NCBI GenBank assembly: GCA_026182355.1
Contig: JAPFBL010000049.1
Location: 744,001 to 808,000, forward strand
Length of the DNA stretch: 64,000 bases
Source: Hermatobates lingyangjiaoensis
Lineage: Eukaryota > Arthropoda > Insecta > Hemiptera > Hermatobatidae
Direction: 5' to 3'
This document shows, in pieces, positions 1 to 12,699 of the stretch. The position numbers were made by a program, and so were the translations under genes. Below the pieces are notes generated by a model. It was not told the DNA's origin and made no database searches. It saw only the letters and a program-made list of their open reading frames with translations. Numbering within the stretch: position 1 is the first letter of the stretch; the number at the start of each line of letters is the position of its first letter.

Positions 1-3000
1 ATATTAGATAAAATTCTATTAATTAACCTATGTTATTATCTTTCTAAACTGAATGAAGTACAAACGAATGAAGCATTATTAGATCTGAATAGGAACAAAA
101 ACTATTATGAAATGCCCAGTAAAACACTTCCACCACTGAGAGGTGACTGTCAACGCGTAAATAAGCGAGAAACATCACTTTTACAATTGTCTAGCCTTTT
201 ATATTTTAAGAACACAAGTGACGTCAGAAGAACAATCTTTCAAATTATACTTGTAGATAATAAATTTTTTAATCGATTCTATGTCTTCGATTATCTTTAC
301 AGTCATTTATTTTTAGCATAGTTTAATTTAATATGCTGCCAATAACTTTTCGTTTATTTTATGGGTTATGAATTTAATAGGTTTTAATGTAGACACAACT
401 TCAAAAATCATTCATTCATAGGTTTTTAATATACAATTGATGGTAATTATTTCGGTATTAATTATTATACATAGAGAGTATGGTCAGTTAATGCAATTAA
501 ACGTAGTGAATATCATGTAAATTGTTATGAAAAATCGGTTATGTCATTCCGTGAGAGGTCGTTGCGTTGAAATATGATAAATAAATGAAACTTACATTTC
601 CAAGTAGTCAGAATAAGGTATTTTCAGAATCCATGCATTATGAATTTTCAGTACAGTCATGTAGTTATCGAGCTCCCTCCCAAAAACCCTAGGAGGTTCT
701 TGATAATATTGATAACGATGCAACTTTCTTATATTATATGTAATCATTAACTAATGAATACGAATTTAGATCATAGTTATAAACATAAATAAAGCGTTGG
801 TTAAATGTTTGCAATTTCTTTCAGTAATTGAAATGACAATTTGGGATAATTGAGATAGGCAGTAAATCATGACATGGAGGATGATTATATGCCAAATCAA
901 AAAGCACACTCCATCTAGTGTACTCTGTTTTCAATTGGACTGAATCTCTAATGAAGGCATTAGCTTGACTCGGATACATACAGCTTAAAAACCAAACAGC
1001 AAAACGACTTATACCAGGATGATGTTCAGCAATTTAATTGACAATGTTTTATGTTAACATTACGAAGGAAACTTGTCAAACGGAATATCACAGAGGAAGA
1101 TTTAATGGGTTCACAAAGTTTTTAAGAGTTCTTAAATTAATTTGCTCTGAAGTTGTTTTATGTTAAGACATTTTTAAAAATTCATTTAATTCAATAAATT
1201 AATGATTTATATTACTTAATGGTATCAGGTATTAACTGGTAATGGTAATTTATATTTACTTAATGGTATCAGTTAATGGTATTAACTGCACCTAACTTAA
1301 TGACATTTTTACTCTTTTAAATTATTTATATAATTAAATACTTAATCAGAACTACGTAAAATAGGATTTTTTGAACGATTATTTGAATTAATTTTAAACT
1401 AGATAATGTTATTTACCTGTTATTATGGTATATAATAGTAATTATCTAAAAAAAATAAGACGTCATATAGTAACGGGTAAATCACATGTTATTGAATAGA
1501 ATAATAAATCGTTATTGTTCTTTGCATAAAAATTCATGGGTAATATCAATGAAAGCCAAAATTCAGAAACCGAAAAGAAAACAAAAACTCGCGTTCATGT
1601 ATGATTTTGGCATGACTCCGTTTAAGAAACATTGAGGAAAGAATATAAGTGGATCAAAGCTGCTCTTCCAGTATTTTTTTTCATTGTTTATCCTAATATT
1701 TTCCTTAAAAAAAATGTGCAAAAATTATATGGAAAAATTATTGTTTTTTTTGTCTTATGATTAACTTCAAGTGAAATATTTTTAAGATCAAATCAATTTT
1801 GATAGCGTTAGAATCAAAGGTTTTCACATAAGTGGGATGTATATTTTGATGCTAAGTGCTTATGTACTATGTCCACAGAGTGGCGATGGAATACGGATGT
1901 GACTCTTGGATAGAAGAGTTCCTCAGTTAAAGGATGGCAAAAGACTGACTAAACGCCGCTTTTACAGAAGATTTTTAAACTTTCTTCTCGGTTTATGACT
2001 CCAATAAAGTTATAAAATCCGTCGGTACCATCGGTACATATATATTTTGTTTAATACATTCGTATGGTGCATGCAGTGTTAGCTATGTGATAGCTGTTGT
2101 TATGGAACTAACTTTGGGATGACTCTTATCGTTGTGTGAGAATTAGTTCTGATTAGTTGCTTAGATAGGAAGTCGTGATGAGCTGGATCATCACTGTCTC
2201 TACCACCATGAATCAGATCAGTGCGTAGGAAATTATTTATACAACTGGCACTGAAGTTCTCGGTACTCTTGATTTGAAGTAACGAACACTCAAGGACTAC
2301 CAAGGGCTATGTCATATAAGGTAACCCTGAAAGTACAGACTGTTATGAGCCTGTAAAAACTGGTTATCAGAGTAATTTTACAAAAGTCACCATCACATTT
2401 CTTTGACATGTCTGATCATACATCTTAAAACTATTTCTATTAGTACACAATTTGTATGGAAGAGAGGAGACAGTTCCTTAACGATTTGAGAGTTGGGGAC
2501 TGCACCTAACCTTTTGTCTATGAACCAGTATTCCATGTGCCTCCGATATAAAACAGTTTTGATAATAATATATATTTATTGGGAACGTCACCCACTTCTT
2601 AGTAAAGAAGATCAAAATATTGGAGACAATACATATGGTATTTATGTATACAGATATATGGTATTTGGGATTGTACAGAGAAGAGTAAGTTTTTCTAGTT
2701 AAACACTCCTGATACTAAATCATTCTCAAATCCTCTCATAATGTTCATTAGGAGTAGATACTCTTCTAATTTTATTCCTTATAGACAGTAATATTCTACC
2801 ATATATATATAGAAGGCTTTACCTTTCATTAATCAAAGAAGAGAGGGCAAACTGGTTTTATTGTCAACAGTTTTAAATTAGCATTTAGTGGATAAAAGTT
2901 CATGGATTCGTCATGTCTGATGAGTTAATTATTCAATTAATTAATTAATTATTCGTCAAGAAAAAACACACTTTGTTAAACTAAATCTTCAAAATTTACA

Positions 3001-3240
3001 AAATTAACAGTACTTTTCAAACTCGGTTATAACATTGTATGACCGTTTTATTCTGCTAGAGTTGTTTATCTTGTCAATTCTAATATTTTAATAAAGTTTT
3101 TTTCTGGGACAAATTTTTTAATATAATCCCAGAAGCTAAAATATGAAACAAAGTAGAAGAAAGATAAAAAAATAATCAACTGTGACTAGTAGATATTTTT
3201 TAGTTTTTATACATTTAAATTTTCAATAAATTTTGTTAAG
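1..3240. other. AT-rich non-coding stretch
   Basis: I see no convincing gene. The short open frames here have compositions expected by chance in AT-rich DNA. The only local structure is a short imperfect direct repeat at about 1203-1290 built on the phrase ttacttaatggtatcag, and an attaattaatt run near 2935-2950. It is consistent with intron or intergenic DNA. Confidence 0.6.
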
Positions 3241-3341
3241 CAAGATGGAAATGCAGAATTCTGTTAAACAGCATTCCAGTTGCAGTAGATTATGAAGAAC
3301 GTCGGAAATTGTTTCAAGAGCTCGCAACACTAGCGTACAAG
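3241..3341 (+). CDS. candidate internal coding exon (33 codons), product unknown
   Basis: Seen: a 101-bp block preceded by ttttgttaag, an AG acceptor with a modest pyrimidine tract, and followed by a gtaaaa donor. Only one frame is open. It reads RWKCRILLNSIPVAVDYEER and then RKLFQELATLAYK, ending exactly on a codon boundary at the donor. The peptide is charged and mixed and much less A/T-biased than the chance frames around it. Inference: an exon of a host gene on the plus strand, entered in phase 1 and left in phase 0. I do not recognise the protein family and assign no function. It could also be a chance open stretch or an old processed fragment. No neighbouring exon can be joined to it with confidence. 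Confidence 0.35.
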
Positions 3342-4934
3342 GTAAAACAGTTTTGCCCATTTCGTATTTCACGTCCATTGTCAATTTCACGTTCATCCTA
3401 TATAAAGTCTTAAATTATTTGTTGCATAACTTAGTTTTACGAATGTAAGAACCATGAAAACCTGCCAAATCGATAACAAAATTAATTATAACAGTTAAAC
3501 GGACTTTTTTTAAACTATCTGGTGATAGTTTAAATTATCGATCAGTTTTCTACTTTCTCATCTTGATGAAGTTAAAAAACAGTATCTTTAATGTGTTTTA
3601 ACATCAGTTATCACAATTCAACAGCAGTGTTATTCCTTGAATGTTTCTTAAAAATGGGAAGATTAAAATTTGGATTTATTTCAAAATGGTAAAGATATTG
3701 TACAATTCCTTACAGTTGTACCCCAATCATATTAGTTGTTAAAAAAGAACTTTGTGCCTGTTCACGGGGTTTTTTCTTAACAAGGCTTTTTAAAGTCAGT
3801 TAAGTTTAAAGCTTTATGCTTAATTCACATTCACGCGTGAGAAACTTCTTTTTCCCTCTAGAATTGAGTTCATCTGGCTGACACATGTGACAAGCCAGAT
3901 TAATCACTATGAGAAATGTAACTTTTGCGACACTGCTACTAATGAAACACTCTTTTTTACAAAATATTAAAACAGTGCTGGTCTTGTTAAGAGCCAACAC
4001 TGGTTCTGCTCGATTGCTGGATGAAACATTACTATTGGAAGAAAATACATATTTAAAATGCAGTCTTTTTTCTTATATTATGTTACCCTGTAATGAAGTT
4101 GTAAAACTGTGTCATTAATTTTCATATTACTGGACTACATTTAAACATGAGAAAAAATTAGAAAAGTAAATTAAACTTTATTTATCATTATTTTTATTTA
4201 AACTATATATAGTTGTATATATTACACAGCTATTATATAAGAACACTAAATTTATTTTAGAATCATGCTTGAACACTATAAAGAACTTCGAGATCGTCAC
4301 TTAGTCTATAATAATAAACGTTTATATTATAATATTATAAATATATCATAATATATATAACATAATATTATAATTATAATATATATAATAATAATAATAA
4401 TTATAAATGGTTTTGGCATATAAACCAGTTTTTAAAATATATGAATCCCTTGGGTTTTAATAATATTTTTTAGAAATGTTAAAATGTTGAGAATAATGCT
4501 TGTGAGATGGATAATACCTATTATTCAAAGCTTATCAATATCGAAGTATTTAAACTTCTGTAGACGGGGTTTCTTTTTTTTTTGATGATGTCATTTATTA
4601 TGAATCAAATATTATTGAAAAGTGAAAACCTTACTTTTATTATAAGTAAAATAAAAGCTATGTCACTCCATGTATAAAGCTGTAACCAATATTTTAATAA
4701 TGATAATCAAAAGATATGAGTCATATATACATATTGTAGATTTTCGGTGTATAAGTTAAGTTATTTCCTTTTATATTTTTGGAATTACTTTAGAGTTTAT
4801 ATTTTAATTACAGTCTTTATTAAAGCTTCTTTAAGGGATATTAAATTATCAAAATTGTAATCTACATTGTAGCAATGTAAAGTGTTGGTCAAAGAAGTGA
4901 AGTTCTCAATGGGTACAGATTATTTGCTTAATCT
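3342..4934. other. AT-rich non-coding stretch
   Basis: Nothing gene-like was found. Around 4310-4410 there is a dense run of simple A/T sequence (ataata and tataat motifs). Confidence 0.6.
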
Positions 4935-6215
4935 TCCAGCTACACTTTATTATGATGTTGTATGTAATAAAGGGATTCAAGAATTAGGTGTAGTAGGCGT
5001 AGAAGGAGTTTTTCAAAAACGTTTCCCAGGATAGGAAGTAAGCTTATTGGACGATAGGATGTAGGCAAATGAAGGGGCTTATGGGGTTTAGGGATCATTT
5101 TTGCTATTGAAAACCTCCACAATGCAGGAAAATATGTCGTGAATAATATTGCATTATAAATATAAGTTAAGAACACAATAGCTTTTTTGGGGAGGTGTGA
5201 AAGGATTTCACCCGTGATGAAGTCAAATCTGGGAGCCTTTCGTTGTTTCAATCCTTTGATACAGTAGACCACATCAGAAGGGCTGAATGCTTAGGTGGAA
5301 GTGTGATCTGCAAAGCTGAGGTCAGGGTGTCATTTTGTTCGTCAGTAAGTGTGCTGTCAGGTAATGAATACAGTTGGGTCAAGTGGTGGTCGAATACATT
5401 TGCTTTTTCTTCATCACTCCTGATCTATGTACCATTAACTTTGAGTAGAAAAGAAGTCTTCTTATATTTCAAATATTTTTTGGTTACTCTCCATAGAGAG
5501 CCGTCTTCAGTAGTTAGTCGTGTAAGTTTTTGTTCGTCTTGTTGTTCCTTAGATGATAGTAACTGTGTATGTAATTTGTGAGTCAGTTTGTTGAGTATTG
5601 TCTTGTCACTGGGCATTCTCGTTTGTTTCCACTTCTTTCTTGCTAATCTTTTTGATTTGAGTGTTCTTGTAATATCAGAAGGTAGTGTGTATTTGTTGGT
5701 CCAGTGTTATTAGTTAACTAAACTTATTAGCTACATTTTGTGATAGTACTGATCCTCTAGGATTAGATGTTCGGCATCCCCATTGAATGTGCTTAGCATT
5801 GAAGTCCCCTCCTGCTATAAAGTTGGTACCTAGGGATTTGAAAAAGGATTGGTAATCATGCGAAGAAATAGGATTATTTGGGTACCAGTAACTAGAAAAA
5901 AATACTAGAGGTGTTGACTTAGTTTGTAAAGAGACTGATGATGCTTGTACTAACTCAGTGGAGTAGGAAGGAAGCAGAGAGTGAGAAAGGGTTGATCTTA
6001 TAAAAATGGCTGCTCCTCCAAGAGCAGTGTTATCAGGGTGATCGGCTCTGTACAGTTAAGCCTTGTATGTAACATCGTGACATGTCTGTGAAGTGAGTCT
6101 CAGTTATAAGAGCTAGTTCAATCCTTCTGTCATGCAGTAGTATGTCAAGTTCGTTGGTATGTCTTGCCAGGCCATTAGCACTAATGTCCAAAACATCACA
6201 ACATGCGCCTTATTA
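4935..6215 (-). pseudogene. Jockey-like non-LTR retrotransposon fragment: endonuclease to RT N-terminus
   Basis: Read on the minus strand, this starts in the apurinic-type endonuclease domain. A peptide with VLDISANGLARHTNELDILL and ITETHFTD lies at about 6220-6080, and the endonuclease motif GGDFNAKH is encoded at 5789-5812. A linker with several stops and frameshifts follows. Next comes the start of the reverse transcriptase: KQRKAPRFDFITGEIL near 5235-5190, the basic PKPHKPLHLPTSYRPISLLP stretch near 5100-5030, and EKLLLRLL. The order endonuclease then RT, and the KAPGxDxI-like and SYRPISLL signatures, are typical of the Jockey clade. The fragment stops before the catalytic FADD box, so the RT core and 3' end are missing. 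Multiple stops show it is dead. Confidence 0.85.
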
Positions 6216-8012
6216 CACTGAATAACATGAACTTTACTATTAATTTTGGTTTCATATCTTATTTTCTACGTAAAAAGTATTATGACTTGTAATTATTTTT
6301 CCGATATTTTTGGTTAAGGTATTACTGGAAATGATTTTTAATATTGAGACTAATTAAAAACAGATTATACTAGTAGTGAGAAGATGTTTAATTTCTGTAG
6401 GTACTTGTATATTCTTATTAGAGAATATAATGAATGGTATGGAATAATTTTCAGGTTAATTTTGTGTCAATGAAATTATATTGAATCAGTATTTATATAA
6501 ATGTTTCAAACTAAAATGGTCATCGATATAATGGTTACTGAATAGAATCAAAGAACGAGTTAGCTTGTCATCCATCATTGCCTCAAAAGTATTTCAGCAG
6601 TTGGATTTGATCCTACAATGGGCCAGCCGATAAATCAAGTCTTTTATGTTAGGTTTAAACCAGTATTACATTGTGACCAGCTAAACATAAAAACATTTCA
6701 CCCTTAAATAATGTTTCCAGATTTTCTAGAATTTATTTTAACATTCAATAGAGCCTTACCATAAGTAATAGATTCGCAGAATAATCTTTATTAAAGTTGT
6801 ATTCAAACTTTGAAAAAAAGCCTTATAAAATTGAATTATAGAAAGTCAGTCAAATAAAAGTGCTTAACTTTAATATAATGCAGCCTTTTTTGTAATTTTA
6901 TAAACATTTTTATTTCCCAGTTCTTTCTGAATATTATTTATGTATTTATTGAAGATATGTTCTTCTCTGTATTGTTTGTACCTAATTTAATAAAGAAAAT
7001 AATCAGTGAACCATTTTACAAAGTGTTGTTTTGTTTGATGACTTAACTTTAAGTTCACCTTCTTATCATCCTACTTTTAACAAATATTATTGAAAAAGAG
7101 AAAAAATTGGAAACAAAGTAATAGTTTGATTACTCCCAAAGCTTTCTAATGCCTTCTAATATCTCATATTAATTTACGTTACAATTACTGTAAACAACTA
7201 TCGTTCAGAAAATCATTATTACTTTATTTATATCTAAAGGCAATGCAATGAAGTAATTTGAATGCAACTACATGTAATTTAAATTAAGGACTACGGAGAC
7301 CTTACTCCGTAGTATATAAATTTACCGATTGTAAATTTATATTATATTAGGCCAATTTCAAACCAAACTTTCAAAACCAACGTTTTGGTTATAATTCATA
7401 AACTTAAAATTCAGAAGAAAAAATCGTACAACAGAAATAATTAAACAAATATGAACGATTTATAAAACAAAACTGCATTATATATAGTCATCCAAATAAT
7501 TATCTTTTCGAGTTATTTTTAATTTTTTACAAAATCTTTCAACATACTTGATTTTTTTTTAAGAAAAACATTTTCACTTGAATTTTTAGGATTAGTGTTG
7601 GTACAATTGTATCTATTGCTATAGAATTGTGTTACATATTTAAGACAAAAATTGTTAATTAAAATATCTTGCGCAATAGGTTTTCTTGCAGTAAACAATT
7701 TTACTAATAATACAAAAATATGGAATGTACACCCTTAAACATGAATGGAGACTTAAGCATTAAACATTAATACAGACAGGTTGATGTGACCATTATAAAA
7801 AAAACATGATTGAATAAAAATAAAAGAAATAGTTATTTTTGCCTTGGCTGTTCTTACGAAGCCCAACATGAAAACCAATAAAAAATGCAGAGAAAAAACA
7901 ACTCATTATTTCTGAAATATAACATCTTTCAGATAACTCGACCCCTTCCAGTTATTGGTTTCGTTGAATTTACAATTACTCTGAAGTTTCTTCTGCCGAT
8001 TGTTCATATTAC
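6216..8012. other. AT-rich non-coding stretch with two adjacent perfect hairpins
   Basis: No gene is seen. The notable structure is a pair of perfect inverted repeats at 7291-7312 and 7315-7341, listed separately. Confidence 0.6.
7291..7341. repeat. two back-to-back short perfect hairpins
   Basis: Hairpin 1: ctacggag at 7291-7298 and ctccgtag at 7305-7312, 8 bp with a 6-base loop. Hairpin 2: tataaatttac at 7315-7325 and gtaaatttata at 7331-7341, 11 bp with a 5-base loop. They are separated by two bases. No flanking gene suggests a role. They may be the remnant of a small foldback element. Confidence 0.6.
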
Positions 8013-8140
8013 TATTGATGGATGGCTGGTTGAAGGTGAAAATTTTTTGCATTGTTGACCTGGCGGGTATTTCTAAGAACCCCCACTCGTGGACCTACAA
8101 ACTACTCTCCTATTGGTCACCATCGTAACGAATCATATAT
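8013..8140 (-). repeat. copy of the ATGATTCGTTAC repeat family (also at 31.4 kb)
   Basis: On the minus strand this begins at 8140 with atgattcgttacgatggtga and continues through caataggagagtag and tttgtaggtcca to caccttcaaccagccatc at about 8021-8038. Both ends of this segment recur at 31372-31430 and, inverted, at 31850-31911. The segment is less AT-rich than its surroundings. The ttacaatggtgacc phrase resembles the LTR end plus primer-binding region of Gypsy-type retrotransposons, but no gag or pol is visible, so the class is uncertain. Confidence 0.6.
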
Positions 8141-8879
8141 CCTTCCCCTTACAAATGAACAAAACATTTGCCATAAACTATATATGAAAAGAAATTACTT
8201 TAAAATAAAATCTATAAAACCAAAATTCTAAATATTTTTTTTAAATATATTTTTCTGTGTCTTTCTTTATCTGAGCCATTAAAATAAAAAACTACTAAGG
8301 TGTAAAGTTTTCTGGTTGTTTACATTTAAATATTTTCTCTCCGCGAAGCAGGTATTCATATTCAGATTCGTTAAAAACAGGCAATTAACTAGAAAATGGA
8401 AAAAAGTCCTTTTTTTAAAAAAAATCTTTTAAGTTTATAAAAACTAACGATTGGATATATTTATATCATTATGAATATGAAATAAAACATCTAAAATAAA
8501 ATTTTTAAAAAAACATCTTTTATTTTTATGCAAAAAAGAAACTGTTTTCGTAGTCATGATTTTTATGAAATAGTATTTACAAATTGCAGCTCCAAATATA
8601 TAAGAGAGTTTTAGAAGGAACTTTTATTCAAACTGAAAATCAAGGTATACAACAATTTAATAGCTAGCTGTAAAATAACTGGTATTTGTTCCATGTTTTA
8701 AAGTTCTTAAGTTGTTAATATGTTGATTTTAAGTCATATAATAGCCATATACTTGTCAGTTAGTATTAGTTTAACACCCTTGAGTGCTTAGAGAAAGAGA
8801 ATATACAGGCTACCAAAGAAGAAATGCATCAATTCCTCGAAATCATTGGGCAATCAATCGATTATATTGTAGCAGTTAC

Positions 8880-8922
8880 AGGGACTTTTATACAGTGAGG
8901 TTCCAAAACCTGATATAAACGA
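8880..8922. repeat. partial SINE-like copy (matches 10488-10530)
   Basis: The segment agggacttttatacagtgag plus gttccaaaacctgatataaa recurs with few changes at 10488-10530, where it lies next to a tRNA-like sequence. Here the tRNA-like part is absent, so this is a truncated copy or a different member of the same family. Confidence 0.5.
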
Positions 8923-9984
8923 ATTCAATTGGGCAATTGTAGCATCAATCTACTTAACTAAATACTCTATACTATGTAATATTTGTGTAGTTATTCTTAA
9001 AATCAATGAATATGCCAAAGTGATAAGACGTTTCAAATTTCAAATTCAGAAATACCAGTCCTAACAAATTAATCACATTTATTTCAGAGCAATCTGGTCG
9101 GCAAACAAAACATAAACGTTTTCAAGTTTATTATGCTTGTATTAATCATAAAAAAACTTAGTTTATAATATAGTTTTAAATAAAGATAATATATGTTATG
9201 ATGAAATATATTAATGAATCTTCCACATAATCTTCCATGCAGGCCTTTGAAAGTATTTTCAGACAACTAGAACTCTTCTGGTTTAAGAATTGATATTTTA
9301 AAGAATTGTTTACTAACAATATTTTGACCAATATTCTTTTCATGAATTACACAATCATGTAATAGAAGTTCAATGTCGACTAAAAAGAAATATTTTCACA
9401 TATTTCCGGTTAAGGATAATATTGTAGTATGACATAAAATGCATAATTTCTTACAAAACCATTTGTGAAAGAAAATTCTGTAAAGAAGCTGAAATGGTTC
9501 ATAAGCTTCAAACGTCATGCTGGAACCTTTTTTTTTTGTTAAAAAAAAATACATTATATTTTCTATATTAAACATAGTAAGTTTCACTGAGGTATTTGTA
9601 ATGTGTGTTCTTCAATTATATTAACTCATTAAGTAAAAGAAACTATACATCAAAACGGACACAGTTGGTTACTTTTAATAAAAACTACTGAAGATTTTGA
9701 TGGTTATACTAGCAAAAAGAACTGAGTTAATAACTGATCCACATTTATAGCTAAATATATAGGTATCGGATTTGTTATAGATACAACACTTGTTTTTTTT
9801 GAAATCACCTGTTGTACATTAAAATATCAGGTCTCCAAATTTTATTAGGAGTTATTCGCAAATCCTTGACTCCTCCATATTCTGTTTCGTTCCACCTCAG
9901 ATTGTAGTCAGTCCATTCCTAAAATGCAGAAATAATTAATCATTTTTTAATGAGATTCTATTTTTCTAAAAAAAAACTTACAAG

Positions 9985-10050
9985 CATTAATAATTATATT
10001 AATTATTATAATTAATAATTATTGTTAATAATTATTAATAATAATAATTA
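9985..10050. repeat. low-complexity AT-rich tract (TTAATAAT repeats)
   Basis: A dense run of attaataatta-type repeats, a simple sequence tract with no sign of a gene. Confidence 0.7.
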
Positions 10051-10427
10051 CTGTAGTTTCGAAAAAAATCCGACCAACACTTCCAGTTACAAATGTTTAA
10101 TTAACAAAAAATATATTTCGTAGTGCTTTCCATATATTTAAATTAAAACAATATAATAATGATCTGTATTGTGCTCTGTTAAAAAAATAATTAGATTTGT
10201 TGTGAATTGGATAAAGAACAACATTTTCACTATACTTATGTTTTTAACTAAATATGAAGCTACAAACATTATTCAAAATTTACTAATATCTTGTAATATT
10301 TTTTTTTTTGTAAAGTTAGCTTCCTTTATTTCATGTTATGAACAAATATATATATATACTTATAAAACTCTAATGTTCTTGTTTAAATATTTACACACGC
10401 TCTGAACTGAATAAAATATAAAAAAAA

Positions 10428-10535
10428 TAGTGGGAGTTGAATCCAGGACTTTGACATTGGAGGTCCAGCACGCTACCTCTGCGCTAAAGGGACTTCTACA
10501 CAGTCAGCTTCCAAAACCTGATATAAATGACCTCA
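10428..10535 (-). repeat. tRNA-derived SINE candidate or tRNA pseudogene
   Basis: On the minus strand, 10490-10428 reads like a degenerate tRNA. An A-box-like tagcgcagaggtagcg lies at 10486-10471 and a B-box-like ggattcaactcc at 10446-10435. Between them an anticodon arm with loop ctccaat gives CCA (Trp-like) if read conventionally. The anticodon stem has mismatches, so it is unlikely to be a working tRNA gene. A T-rich run follows at the 3' side. The flank at 10488-10530 is shared with 8880-8922, which argues for a dispersed SINE-like repeat rather than a lone tRNA. Confidence 0.5.
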
Positions 10536-11600
10536 GAGGATTAAATAATAGTTTTTCGACATAAATTAAAATGATATAATCATACTAAATTTAGAAGAAG
10601 AAAATTTAATGAATAATGAGAATGTAAAATAATTATATAATATATCAACAAATGATATTTATTATAGTTAACAGAAGTTCAAGGACTTGAAGAGGAGTTC
10701 AAGAAGAAGATGAGCAATACTATAAATTTCTGATGAACATTGGTGAAGACAGGGTTGAAAAAAAAATAAAGGGGTTATTACTGCCTGAAGACATGTTTAT
10801 CCGTGCACATAATGTTGACCAGTGTATTGAATACATTTACTCTTCATTCGCCAACACACAAATATTGTTCACAGAAAATTTTATATCACTTCCAGTTACC
10901 GAGACACACAGTGAAATTAATCAAAGGTTCATTGAATAATTTACTGGAAAAATTAAACAATATCTGCCATATAACTCGGTTTGTATAGGAACAGAACCCA
11001 CACATAATCCTCAAGAATTCTTTGAGTACCTGTATTGCTCCAAGATAAGCTAGAACTCAAAAAGGAAGCTCCTGTCGAGTTATGAGAAATACTGATCGAC
11101 CGCGCTTTTGTAATGAAACAAGACTAATAACCAAGAAGCTTTGAGATTAAGTAATTATTTGTAAATTTATCACATCACGGATTCAATGAGAAATAATTAT
11201 AATTCCAAGATTGAAAATGGTTTTATCTGAGAAGGACAACATTTCTTTTTCTAGGATTCAATATCCAATTCAGTTAGCATTTGCCATGTGAATATTTATA
11301 TGTCTCAAGGAGAGACTCTACCGACAGTTTTGGTTCATGTAGGTAATGCAGTATTTCAACATAACCAATTATATGATGCTGTCAGCAGGGTTAAACAAAA
11401 GAAAACATTAAAGTTTTTGTGGAAAATTCAAATTGTACAAAAAATGTTAGAAATAGAGGAAACTTTCATAAAAATATGTTCATTATCCTCTTTATTAGAA
11501 ATGTATTAATTTAGAGTTTATCTGTATTTATGTAAACATAATTGCATTGAAAAGGAAGATGTTGGATGACGCCACGGGTCAGGGGTATTCTAGTATATAT
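10536..11600. other. non-coding stretch
   Basis: Several short open frames exist (for example 10733-10939 and 11288-11509), but none has a recognisable domain or convincing splice context. I do not call a gene here. Confidence 0.5.
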
Positions 11601-11610
11601 AAATATATAT

Positions 11611-11715
11611 TCGTTAAAACGAAGGTAACACACAGATAGACATAACTCACTTCTATATTTCAGTGATCATCTAAACACAGAAGTGAGTTATGCCTGTGTA
11701 TCTGAGTGTTACTCG
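11611..11715. repeat. short inverted-repeat element beside TA-rich DNA
   Basis: The left arm at about 11619-11654 (ending agacataactcacttct) pairs with the right arm at about 11679-11715 (starting agaagtgagttatgcctgtg), with one small indel and a few mismatches, around a loop of about 24 bases. Short TA-rich runs (tatatataaatatatat and ataatatatatat) lie on both sides. The design matches the PLE-type palindromes at 32, 45-47 and 53-54 kb, but the arm sequence differs. Confidence 0.6.
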
Positions 11716-12599
11716 TTGTAACTCTATAATATATATATGGCCAAAAGGAAACTCAATAACAAACGCACATATTATATACATTCAATATTACACAATTCAA
11801 GACACGTACACACAACCACACTGCACAAACAAATAAATGCTACTCACTTATTTTTTAAAAAAATATTTTTTTATAGGCATACTTATATTTAATATTTTTT
11901 ACTTATTTTATTTGTTTACTTAATTAATTAATTAATCTTCCCTCAATTTTAATCTGAAAACTAATATATCATATATGCTCTAGAAAATTATAGTTAAAAT
12001 AATTTACGAGAATTTATTTTCCTTCATTAACTTTCTATGTAACTCATCAATCACTTGAAATGAAGTTTAATGATACCATGTACCACTTGTACTTATATAT
12101 TCAATACCTATAAGAAGAAATCATAAAATAATTGCTAGATTCAGAGCTGTGTTTATATTATACTAATATTTTTGTAAGAAGAAATAATTAAACAGAATAG
12201 ATGAAAAGGCCAAACAAACAAAGCTCTCAAGCTGAGAGATTGTTAAAGAAGTCCTAATGATGACAGTGTTGACAACAACTTAAAAATACTTACAACCATA
12301 ATCCTGTAAATTAAACATATGGATACAGAAACAAAAAAAGTGAAAGAGATGAAAATAAAGTTGAAAATAGCATTAAATTTAAATTTATAAATACAAGTAC
12401 AAAATTGGTAAAATGCCAATTCACAATAAATATATACAGAACTATATAAGTATGAAAACTAATTAATTAATAATTTTCAGTTATGATTAAAGCCATGGAA
12501 ATGAGTGCCTTTTCAGAGGCATTTAATTTATGTTGGCTGTTTTGAAGATTTCGTTTCAGCATTTATACCACTTCTAGAAGTTCAGTTAATGTAATTTAG
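11716..12599. other. AT-rich non-coding stretch
   Basis: Nothing gene-like was seen. There is an attaattaatta run near 11920-11935. Confidence 0.6.
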
Positions 12600-12699
12600 A
12601 AGGGAAGCACCTGGAAAGAGGATCGTGTTTGTTTATTGTGTCATATTATTCGAAAGATTTTTCTGTTGACTATGGGCGAGTTCCGAAACCCAACGAGAT
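12600..12699 (+). CDS. weak candidate exon, product unknown
   Basis: A 100-bp block is preceded by aatgtaatttag (possible acceptor) and followed by gtaagaaa (good donor match). Two frames are open: one reads KGSTWKEDRVCLLCHIIRK and onward, another GKHLERGSCLFIVSYYSKDF and onward. Because two frames are open, the sequence does not by itself identify a coding frame. It is richer in G and C than its flanks. It is on the same strand as the candidate exon at 3241-3341, and the first frame would fit its phase, but that is weak evidence. Confidence 0.2.

Noticed and set aside
5243..5581. 112-codon plus-strand frame
   Set aside because: It lies opposite the Jockey linker and RT start and is an antisense shadow of it.
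10435..10490. Functional tRNA-Trp gene
   Set aside because: Mismatches in the anticodon stem and poor acceptor pairing. A SINE or tRNA relic is more likely.
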